Source of the DNA: Saccoglossus kowalevskii
Taxonomy: Eukaryota > Hemichordata > Enteropneusta > Harrimaniidae
Assembly: GCF_000003605.2 (NCBI RefSeq)
Contig: NW_003116956.1
Coordinates: 1 to 35,441 of the forward strand
Direction: 5' to 3'
DNA length: 35,441 nucleotides
Shown: positions 1-9,900 of the stretch, piece after piece
Numbering within the stretch: position 1 is the first letter of the stretch
How the letters are laid out: each line of letters begins with the position of its first letter
Made by a program: the position numbers and the translations under genes
Notes under the pieces: model-generated
What the model was told of the DNA's origin: nothing
The model's database searches: none
The model's input: the letters and a program-made list of their open reading frames with translations, nothing else

Positions 1-730
1 TTCATTCATTATTTGAACTTGGAAGGTGAGGGGGGTACCGAGGTAGTATTTTATGAAAATGTACACAAACTATAATTTTCCTTGCACTCTTCAGATTCAG
101 AACTGTTTTTCCACTAAAACTGATAATCAGTTTGTATTTGTCGAGGGTAGAATACTACTGCTGCAAGTTAGGCATTGACTTTCCCTTGCAACGTAACCAA
201 CAAAATAGAAAATAGCGATGTGTGTTTGTTTTTGAAAACTTACTTTTACTGTCTATTCCATGAACGTGCCTGAAGTGAGTTGGCCGCACTAGCTGCATGG
301 GAGGGGGTCAAAACAATTGATACCCATACAAATATAAAATCTTCTATCAAATGTTGCACTGAATATCAATAGTAAGTATCCTTGGGGGGCGGAGCTATAT
401 CACCGAACATTCTACGTTGCTGAGACACGCACCATGTATTTCTATGGACTTTTTGCAAGCTGCTGTGGATTGCCGGTTGAAGAGCTGGTGAAAAGAGCTA
501 AAGTAGTGAAAACAAATTTATATATGTTGCATATGTAGGGGTTATCTTCTTCAGGGAAGTCTCAACAACAACTATCCCAAAGTACAGTTTCTGAGAGTTA
601 TCAGCCTTTTCACCGTGATGGTCGCCAGGCGGTGAAAATAACCGTATGTCCGTCCCTGAGAATAGAGCAGTATTTTAATTGGGGTTTGTTTACTTTGAAA
701 ATGCAGTTTTATTTTCTTTCTTAATTATAG
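1..730. other. Intron of the COLGALT gene (or upstream sequence); no exon seen
   Basis: The first recognisable coding exon begins at 731 with a two-base codon remainder, so coding exons must lie to the left of the window and this stretch should be intron. I looked for the conserved sequence that precedes the YIGRK motif in this family and did not find it. No convincing repeat or RNA gene was seen. Confidence 0.6.
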
Positions 731-934
731 TTACATTGGTAGAAAGATTATGGACAGTTCAAAGGAATCCTGGGTACGTGGTTCACACTATCTGGTGTGG
801 CCGTATTATACGTATTGGACCCTCGGCTACATCATCAACCAGCAAGGAGCCAGAAAACTACTAGACGCCAATCCGCTACCGAAAATGGTTCCAGTAGATG
901 AGTATCTGCCGATAATGTTTAACAAGCATCCTGA
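731..934 (+). CDS. COLGALT1: COLGALT penultimate coding exon
   Basis: The acceptor is a pyrimidine-rich run ending TTATAG at 730. The exon has one base of a split codon, 67 codons and two bases (GA). The donor is GTAAGT at 935. It encodes YIGRKIM, YTYWTLGYIINQQGARKLL and PVDEYLPIMFNKHPE. The ATG at 750 is internal, not a start. Confidence 0.9.
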
Positions 935-2599
935 GTAAGTCTCCTGCAGTATTGCGTCAGTCTTTCCCAGCCCTTGTTGTTAACAGACTTGTTTATTAGT
1001 CCCCGTTCGGACGCAGTCCGAAAATGGGGACTTATGTTTTGACCTCCATGCGTGTGTGCATATGTGCGTGCGTTCAGACTTGTATCTTAGAAATGCCTGG
1101 ACCAATCACGATCAAACTTCACACATACATCATATTATACATATGCACGTCAATTTGTTTCCGATCTGATTCAAGATGGCCGAATAGCGGCCATTTTTGT
1201 GCTGAAAATTATCAAAATCAAACATTTTTCGGCTGTTTACAGATGGATTTGTTCAAAATTGGTATATACATTAGACATTGATGCACATCATTTTGTTTTT
1301 CAGATAAGATTAAAAATGGCCAACTGGCGGCCATTTTGTTTTAATGAATGTGGTTCTCTCTGACTTGCTTTCACTGATTATGTTCAAATTTTAAATATTC
1401 ATTATACATCATGTCATAGATAGACAGATATATTGATTTGACGATCCTATTCAAAATGGCCAAATGGTGGCCATTTTTGTGCTAAAAAATCATCAAATAT
1501 CAAGCATTTCTGGCATTTCTGGATGGATTGCGTATAAACTTGGTACATATATTAGACATTACAGGTTCCTGATGCACATCATTTATTTTTCAGATCGGAT
1601 TCAAAATGGCTGACTGGTGGCCATTTTGTTTTAATGATTGGGCTTCTGGAGCCATATCTCTTAAATGCTTTGACTGATGTTATTCAAATTTTATATATTT
1701 GTTATACATCATGTTATATATATACATGTATTCAAAATGGCTGATTTTGAATGCTGTTCCAGAGCAATATCTCTCAATATGGACAAGTACTTGTTTGATG
1801 ATCAGATACAAATGTCAATCAATTTAATGTTAAAAAATCATATTCCTGACATGGTTATATTCCAGCTATATTACTATAAACAAAACTATTTATCTTAAAT
1901 TTGATAACTAACGGGGACTGTGCCATGCATGGCTTGTTCACTGTCAATTTAGTTTCATAAGTTACACCATGTCATAATTTTTATGCATTTTTCTATAATT
2001 TTTTGTTCAATCAAATGAACACAAATTCATGTTGGCTGCAGGTTTAGTGAACATTCTTGAGAAATATTAGTTATTTGTTGTGAATTCCAAGAAAGTTTAT
2101 TCTCCGAGAAATTATTTCCATGATGCACCAATTATAAATATGTCTGTCGCTATTTTTGTTTTTCTTTACTCATTTGTTTTTGTGAATCAAAAGTCATTCT
2201 GAATAATTAATCACATCGTGTAATGCGAAACAATATTGAAATAAACATTGTAGGAATTAGTTATTTGTCTATTAATTTAAATTGATAAATTGTTTCTATG
2301 ACTTGTGGTTCATTTTATACAGTAGCCTAAATGTAACTTTTATGACTCAACATAAGGCAGTGATTTTGATACCACAGTAATTTTTAAATATTGTCATGAC
2401 AATAAAACACAACTTTATAATCCTTTTCAGAGATGAATGGGCGAAGAATTTCTCTCCACGTAATGTGGTGGCTCTGTCCGCTGAGCCGCTACTTATAGAA
2501 CCGACACACTACACAGGAGAACCCAATTATTTCAGCGACACTGAAGCATCAACATTATGGCTTGAAGAAAAATCGGAATCCTCACATGAAGAACTCTGA
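731..2599 (+). CDS. COLGALT1: Procollagen galactosyltransferase (GT25 family), 3' end of gene, two coding exons
   Basis: The 3' part of a collagen beta(1-O)galactosyltransferase gene. The family attaches galactose to hydroxylysine of collagen in the endoplasmic reticulum. Joining 731-934 and 2431-2599 gives about 124 residues, with the split codon GA+A (Glu) at the junction. Family hallmarks in order are YIGRK, YTYWTLGYII, GARKLL, the VDEYLP motif, AEPLLIEPTHYTG and SDTEAST. All match the C-terminal glycosyltransferase domain of COLGALT1/COLGALT2/CERCAM. The tail after the domain is short compared with vertebrate paralogues, and it ends in HEEL, a KDEL-like retrieval signal that fits a soluble ER-lumen enzyme. 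The N-terminal part lies outside the window. The intron (935-2430) carries a transposon. The gene is convergent with MED27. Which vertebrate paralogue is closest cannot be decided here; the symbol names the family. Confidence 0.9.
998..1919. mobile_element. Non-autonomous DNA transposon-like element in COLGALT intron
   Basis: Perfect 10-bp terminal inverted repeats, AGTCCCCGTT (998-1007) and AACGGGGACT (1910-1919), bound a 922-bp segment lying wholly within the intron. The inside holds repeated units built around a partly palindromic core of the type ATTCAAAATGGCC...GGCCATTTT, near 1172, 1311, 1453, 1602 and 1734. There is no transposase reading frame. A diverged fragment of the same family lies at about 6680-6860 in reverse orientation. 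I could not see a clear target-site duplication, so the exact ends are approximate. Confidence 0.65.
2431..2599 (+). CDS. COLGALT1: COLGALT last coding exon with HEEL terminus
   Basis: The acceptor is TCCTTTTCAG ending at 2430. One base completes the split Glu codon, then 55 codons run to TGA at 2597-2599. It contains SAEPLLIEPTHYTGEPNY and SDTEASTLW, typical of the GT25 C terminus, then an acidic and serine-rich tail ending HEEL. Confidence 0.92.
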
Positions 2600-3300
2600 T
2601 CCCGTTTTCTTGTTTTATTTTGTGGCTCAGTCACTATATCATGTCTTGCTGTTGGTTGTACATTGCACAACTTTCACAAAAGTACCTTGATTTTCTGTGT
2701 AAAGAAATTTTAACTGCTACGCAGATTTTTTTAACCTCTGTATTTGTTCTATTAGTAGCACATATACTTACTTCCTTACCCAACACACCGAATCGATAGA
2801 TATTGATTAAAACTCTTGGGCATTATGCGATCTTTACCCCAGTTCAAAAATATGTTGCCCTTTTAAGAGCTGAAACTGGTATGTAAAGATGATGGGAAAA
2901 CACTCGGAACAGCAGCCCAAACTGGGCACTACAGAATATTTAACAGACTTACAAAGTCAATCTAGAATACCCTTTTTAAACTGCTATTTTGACAGGACGA
3001 ATACTCCTCGAAGATTCTATATCACCTCTGGTGGTCATGTAATTCCGTTTTTTAAAGTCACATTTTTATGGTCCAAGTGTTTTGTACAGATTGTTAGCTT
3101 TCTAGCATGGTGCTTATAATAAAAGAAATAATGTATGATCAACTTACAGAACTTTTTTGTAGAATATTTTTTCTTTTAAGTTTTATATTAAACCTGCATT
3201 TACCCTCTTCCTATGGTGCTAAAATTAAATGTTTATCTTTTTATATGAAATCTAAAGTTGTTTGCGTGATTCATTTTTCTAACATGCCTGGGAAAATAAA
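2600..3300 (+). other. COLGALT1: COLGALT 3' UTR with candidate poly(A) signal
   Basis: No other gene is seen after the stop codon. The first canonical AATAAA on the plus strand is at 3295-3300, which would give a 3' UTR of about 700 nt. A second AATAAA at 3415-3420 comes from a MITE fragment. The end of transcription is inferred. Confidence 0.5.
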
Positions 3301-3347
3301 CACTTCTACTGATGATCACAATCATTTTAATAGTCGAGAAGATTAGG

Positions 3348-3433
3348 TTGATTGTAAAATATAGAAGAAAGGTATATTTGCTGGATCACTCCTTCAGCGA
3401 AAATTCCAAGTGAAAATAAAGTCTTTTACAGTA
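3348..3433. repeat. Fragment of the ACTGTAAAATACTTTATTTT MITE family
   Basis: This short stretch ends in GAAAATAAAGTCTTTTACAGTA and contains CCTTCAGCGAAAATTCC, matching the 3' half of the elements at 5249-5405 and 7290-7501. The left end is decayed. It lies in the narrow gap between the two convergent genes and supplies an AATAAA hexamer there. Confidence 0.6.
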
Positions 3434-3861
3434 ATTGTGCTATGACTGTCTTGATTTGGCTTATGGAGTTCTAGAATTTATAAGGTATATACAAGTCAAA
3501 ATGGCGACAACTCAGAATATGCAACAAATCAATGAACATTGTTTTTGAACAAACTAAGCTTAGCATATTCACGACTGAATCAACAATAAGTTTTATTTAT
3601 TGTGTACAGTTCATGAGAAATTGTTTTGATGACCTAATTTAATGATCACTCAACATTTAATGTGGATGCATACATGTCAGAATCAATCGTCAACGTTTGG
3701 TCATGCTGAACAACAACTGAATGTTAAAGCAAAAGTTTATTCCATCAGAAAATAAAAAAAGATAATATAAAAAGGATAGTCTGGTAAGATTCACAGTTTT
3801 AGGAATGTCCTTCAGAGTACATTTTTATTTTAGGTGACTTCAGTCTAACAACACAGCATTT

Positions 3862-3996
3862 TTATTGTCTGCAGTTTTCGTGGCACACTTCCAGAGTTCT
3901 AAAGTCCCGCCATGTTGGCGGAATATTACCATTCAAATATTTACCGCAACGATGACAAGCCGTTGAGAACAATGTTGTATAACTATGCAACCAAGT
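3862..3996 (-). CDS. MED27: MED27 coding exon 8 (terminal)
   Basis: The acceptor TTTCTTTTTAG lies just above 3996. The exon has 44 codons plus TAA and begins TWLHSY. It contains the CxxC (CHRC), PPTWRDFRTLE and HxxC (HENC) signature of the MED27 C terminus. The stop codon overlaps an AATAAA hexamer. Further minus-strand AATAAA hexamers lie at 3824-3829, 3736-3741 and 3592-3597 as poly(A) candidates. Confidence 0.95.
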   Translation of the reverse strand, partial: TWLHSYTTLFSTACHRCGKYLNGNIPPTWRDFRTLEVCHENCRQ

Positions 3997-6900
3997 CTAA
4001 AAAGAAACGATAAAAAAAAAAAATGTATTATTTATTATATTATTTATCGGTTTATTTATTTTTTATTTATTTGATGTAGGTCTTATGCGAATAAAATACA
4101 TTGTTTACATTTTCACCACCAGTTCCCTCTTTTCATCACAAAATAGCCCTGTTTATAGTCCTTCAAAAGATTGGGACGAAAATAGCCAAAAACTAAAAAT
4201 TGACTCAAATTTTGTATGTTGGCTCTAAAATTAGGGTTCATTTCCAGAAAATATTGAAAATTGAAGAAATCACCACGAAATTACCAAGTCTGAAAGAGGT
4301 CCACATGTAGTACCTATATATGTAATATAAAAACAATCGGACTTGCGGTTTTCAACAAGAAGTCGAAAATATCACTTTTTACCAAAAATTACCAAAATAT
4401 TAAAATTAGAGCATTGAAGATATCATCATGAAATGAACGAAACTGAGAGAGGTCCACATGTAGTACCTATATATGTAATATCAAAGCAATGGGACTTGCT
4501 GTTTTTAACAAGAAGTCGAAAATATCACTTCAATTAGAGAATTGAAGATATCTACCCCAGGTACATACACAACAAGTATCAAAGCATTCAGGCTTGTAGT
4601 TTTCAAGAAGAAGTTGAAAAAATAAAACAGTGACACGGACGACGGACGCCGACGGACAATCACTCATATGATAAGCTCCGCTCGACAAAGTTTGGCTTGA
4701 ACCATTGAATTGGATAGCTGCGTCTGAGTTGCTTGCACTTTTAATTTTAACTTTTTGAATGCTGAATTTTTTCTCGTCACACTTTTAGTGAAACATTTTC
4801 TAGTATTTTACAATAATTTGGACTTTTGAAAAAATCTTGAAAAAGTTTATTTTATGAAATGGAATTGAAAGTTTACTTTGGCTTCAAAGAGTTATATCAG
4901 TGGGACAATTCACAGCTAAATTTTCCCTGCCAAAATATTTCATTTGAATATTGACATAAATGCACCATAGAGTGTATTTCGGAATTGCTAAAATTTGTTT
5001 ATGAAAATATACATAAACAGTTTGTCATCAGTATGAGATCTTACTAATACCAGTAATAACACTGATGTAACCATAGAACGTGGTGAAACAAATCAAATGA
5101 GAACATGTGCAGACAATACCAACATTTTTAGCCCCAATTAGATTACATGGCTGTGATTTTCGGTGATAATTTGTGAATCCAAAGAGAGTTTATAGCTTGA
5201 ACAAGGTACTTGAGAAATTATTTCAATGCCCCAACAGTTATAACTACGTACTGTAAAATACTTTATTTTCGCTTGGAATTTATTTGTGCTGAAGGAATGA
5301 TTCAGTGAAAATAAAATCTAGCGAAAATACCTTTTTTCATACAAAACACCCAGAACATCTTTTCAGCAAAAATTTATTCCAGCTAAAATAAAGTATTTTA
5401 CAGTATGTTGCTATTTTGCTGAATCAACGTCCTCATGTATAATTCATTACATGACACTGATAGTAACGTCATTTGAAACAAATGAGTAAATGGAAATTAC
5501 CATAAACGACCTGATTCCTATTTCTGGTAAGTGTGGTAAGTGGTAGTGCAGCATTGCAGCCATGGCATGATCTGTTAACTGCAAAAAAATTAATACAAAT
5601 TATTTACCGCACATATTACAGAATGTCATGACGTCTGTTCCTTAGAGGTCACATTAGAGTACCATATTGCTCTATCAGTAGTGCATGTGCTATGACATGT
5701 GTGTTTGTGGTTAAAACAAGACATATTGATAATCTAATATACAATAAATGCAACTGTAGATTAAAGATGCAATAAAATACAGCAAATATATTATTTTCAT
5801 ATTGAACTCAATTTGACAACATTCGTTGTAAATCAAAAAACGATCATCATCCTAGATTTTGCACTGAAATAAATTTATTCAATCTTGAAGCGAGAGGGTC
5901 ATCACTCGGTAATTGAGTCCCAAGCGATGATAACAACACACGCTAAAAACGCAAAGGCTCAAGGGTAGATGCTTGTTTGTAAACAATGACATTTTATGGC
6001 CATCTGACTCATGCGCACTTTAAATGATTGAGAATGTTAATATACTGTTCTGGACAATTGGCTCTGATCTCAGGTAAAACAAAATCTTCTACCAAAACGA
6101 GAGGAACATGGCGGAGAATGAAAATGCGGACATTGATTTGTGAGCACGTACCTTTTGAAATACTCGATACTTTGAAGGTGTCCACAGGTCCAGCTAGAAT
6201 TATTGAACACAATTCTATGTTAATATCAAATAATGTCTGGTTGGTTGAAAAATTAATGTAATAATTAGAAAAAGTTTAGAAAATGTATGAATTCTTGTAC
6301 TCTTTGATTGTTTGACAATTATCTGAATTTACCATTTCTCACCACACACAAATTTGAATCATATGCAAATTACTTTTCATATAAGGCAAAACAAGTTACA
6401 TCATATGCAAACTATATGCAAAGTACTCATATAAGGCAAATAAGTTTTAACACTCACTCACCGTGCCATTGTCTTTGTGCAAGTTTTCATGATAACCACG
6501 TACTATCACTCTTTCTATTAGAAGCCCTCGAAGAATGACGATGGCGCTCAACGTCCTACCAACAGTAGCCTACAAGTAAGTAACATAGAACGGTCAATTA
6601 TGTTGCCTAATTTAAGAAACAAGTCATGACATGTTACAAATGCTGTAACGGTACTTGTACATAGGAGTACTTTTGCACAAAATGTCCAATATTTTAAAAC
6701 AAAATGGCTGCCAGTTAGCCATTTGAAATTTGACTTGTGAAACAAAATGCTGTGCACATGATGATGTTCTATGCATGAATCAAGTTTGAAAGCATATATG
6801 TTCAACATGATGTATGTGTGAAGTTTCATTGTATTGTATTGGTATGTTTGTATTGTTAAAGCGGGGGGAGTCGTCACTTGTGCAAGCGTCAGATGGCCAT

Positions 6901-9900
6901 AGCGTGTCATTGTTTACAAACAAGCGTCTACCCAAGAGCCTTGCGTTTTTAGCGCGTGTTGTTATCGTCGCTTGGGACTCAATTCCCGCACGTACGCAGG
7001 TGACGATACTCTCGCTTTAAATAACACACCACCTGCTGAAAGCATCCATGGTTAGCCAAAATAAATTTTAAAAAAATGATGTCAATGGGTGATGTGTTAA
7101 TAGAAGAAATAAATTATAGACGAGTCAACAACTAGAAAAACCAATCAAAACCAGACATACAGATGCATGATGTAGTAGACTTATTACACATGCAACATAC
7201 ATTATATTCAAATGAACAGAGCTAAAGACAAAACAGGTCATGTAAGGTCAGAAGTTGAAGTTGAAGATTCCATTGACGATGGGGAAATGTAATGTGAAAT
7301 ACTTTATTTTAGCTGGAATTAATTTTCGCCGAAAAGTCTTTTTGGGTGTTTTGAATGGAATTTATTTTCACTGACTTTTGATGAGTTGAATTCAAAATAT
7401 AGGAACAACAGTATATTCACTAGGTTTTATTTTCACTGAATCATTCCTTCAGCGAAAACAGCGAAAGTAAATTCCCAGGGAAAATAAAGTATTTTACAGT
7501 AGGAAGAAAACTATATTGATTGACAGTATTGTCATATACCTGGAGTACGGCTCCTGTTCCTTGTGGCCTGTTGACTGTAAGTGATAGATCGTTAAATGAT
7601 CTGTCTACAGTGGTGACTACATTGTCTACAAGACTGAAAAAAAGAAGTGAACATCAATATCAGTGTAAAATGGACTGTGTTAACCTCAAATTGTATATTT
7701 TCGACCAGCAGTATGAGAGAAAGATCCTCAATATGGTTGGTTCTGTTTATGATAAAGACTAGGTTATTACACAGAAAATACTTATAATGAGCTAGTCAGA
7801 GTCCTTACTGTGCTGGTGTAGCATGACATGTCGGCTGAGTTTTCCTCCTTTTTGCAGATAACCCTCCTGATGGTACGGATGTCCTCTTCAAGGAATTCTG
7901 TGTTAACATGGCGCCTGCGAGGCTAGCATGGCTTTGTAACTTTGGGAAAGAACGTGGAAATGGGCAAATTAGGCTGTGCGTTATATGCCTTGATTTGATT
8001 CAAAACTCAACAACACCAAAGTTACTGAAGATTAGATTAAATCAACGATATAGTAGACTATTACGTAAAAAAGCAAACATTGTGCGTTGCGAAATCGTAG
8101 CTTGGTGGTTGGGTAATAAATTGTTACGGGTAATTACCATTGGTGAAAGCTACACATTTCTGGTCAGTGTAATTCATGCATGACAATTTGATGTTGATTA
8201 GTCTGGTGAAAAACAATGAGATCACAAAATGATCGTACAGTACCTTGGTGGACCACTTATAAGATTGCAGAAGCTGTGTGTACATGGGTGTTTTGTCTTG
8301 TACTGGATCTAAGCTGAGTAAACCACTATTGCCCATGGGAATTCCATCAGTGAATTTATGAAGGGACGAGCTCAGCTTCTCTAATTCACTGAAATAAAGT
8401 AAAAACATGAATGAATCTATTGTTTGATTTTTACTGGACAGAAGCTAAGAGACAGTGATTCAGATGCCCGTTGGACATCAGCAACTTGCTGGTATTTTTT
8501 TATAATGTCCTAATTGCATTTAATCATTATAAACAAAAAGCTTAAGTGTTTTAGACTAATAATTATATGTTTTTCAATATATATAACATGGTGATTTTAC
8601 AAATGATGAAATATTTTCAAAAAATGGGAAAAAAAACAACTATAAAGGCCAGACTTTTATTATCCCTTGTTTCGCGAACCCGCCAAATGAACAAGAGCTG
8701 AAAATGAAATAAAAATAAAATGTTATTTCAGCGTAATTTCTCGCGCCCGCCGACTTGTAAGCACAGAAAATTGCTTATTTTTATCTTCAGTTTTTTACCG
8801 CCAGCCGCATAACAAATCCAAGTTGCATTTTCATGGCAGTATCATGATCAAAGTACCGAAGTCTCACGCAGATGAGAAAGAAGGTTATACATGGAATAAA
8901 AGTTTATTTCATTTCTTTTCTCCGATCAATGATCTCACTTACAATTCTTTGAGAATCACACAAATCTAATGGAAAAAAAGAATTAATTTTATTTTTTCCC
9001 CGTCCTCCCTGCCTTATAAAAACTCGAGAAACAAGGAATAAAAAAAGTCTGACTTAATAAAAGAGAAATATTGAGTCAAAATTCTTATTATAATTAGGAT
9101 GTAGTTTGACATTAAAGGTACTTGCTTTAAATATATAGTATAGTATTTTTGTTTTCTAACCTTGGGCATTTTTTGTTCTTCAAAACTTGGACAGTTTGTT
9201 TGAAATGTACTCCTGCCAGTTTTTACAATTTTTTTGACAGTGATCAAAATATGAAACTGGAGCCACAAAACCACAGGTTGATAGATGGTATGTGTACAGT
9301 ACTGTGTTATAGCCACTTTGCCAAAACAGCACTGTACTCGTGGCTCATACTTAATATTACAGTTCAGCGGTGCATAGGATTAGTTGAAAGTTTTGAAACC
9401 AGCTCTAAAAAACATCAAGATTTAAAAACAAAAACATTTTTTCAACCAATCAGAGGCACTCTTATGAAAAATGACTCTGGCAGGACAAAGTGATGAAACT
9501 TTAGGATAAAACATATTTGTTACTGGTAGTGAATATTTGTAATTAGTTATGTTATTTTTATCAGCTTTGGTCGTTTGCTTTTGAAATTGAAGTTATATTC
9601 CCACTATGAAAATCTGTGAGATACCATCCCCTCACTAATTTGAGGTATTTCAGCCTGAGTAAACTTAGAAATAAATTAACTGTTGACAGTCTAATTGGGA
9701 ATATAAACTCTCCAATACTCTCAAAATGAAATGTGTGGAAAGGTGAATGAAAAATATTTTTATATATATATATATTTCAGAGATATTTAACACATTTACA
9801 AAGTGGAAATCCAACTTTTAAACAACAATAGACAAATAGACAAATGATCCGGAAATACCTGAAGTCGGAGGTAACAGCTGTGAGGGCTTCCTGAAGTTGC

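Noticed and set aside
6548..6910. 120-codon minus-strand ORF
   Set aside because: It reads through MED27 intron 4 and a transposon fragment. The true exon 5 uses a different frame at 6462-6569.
9149..9493. 114-codon plus-strand ORF in MED27 intron 1
   Set aside because: No recognisable domain, low-complexity AT-driven composition and a competing open frame on the other strand; it is probably an old repeat.
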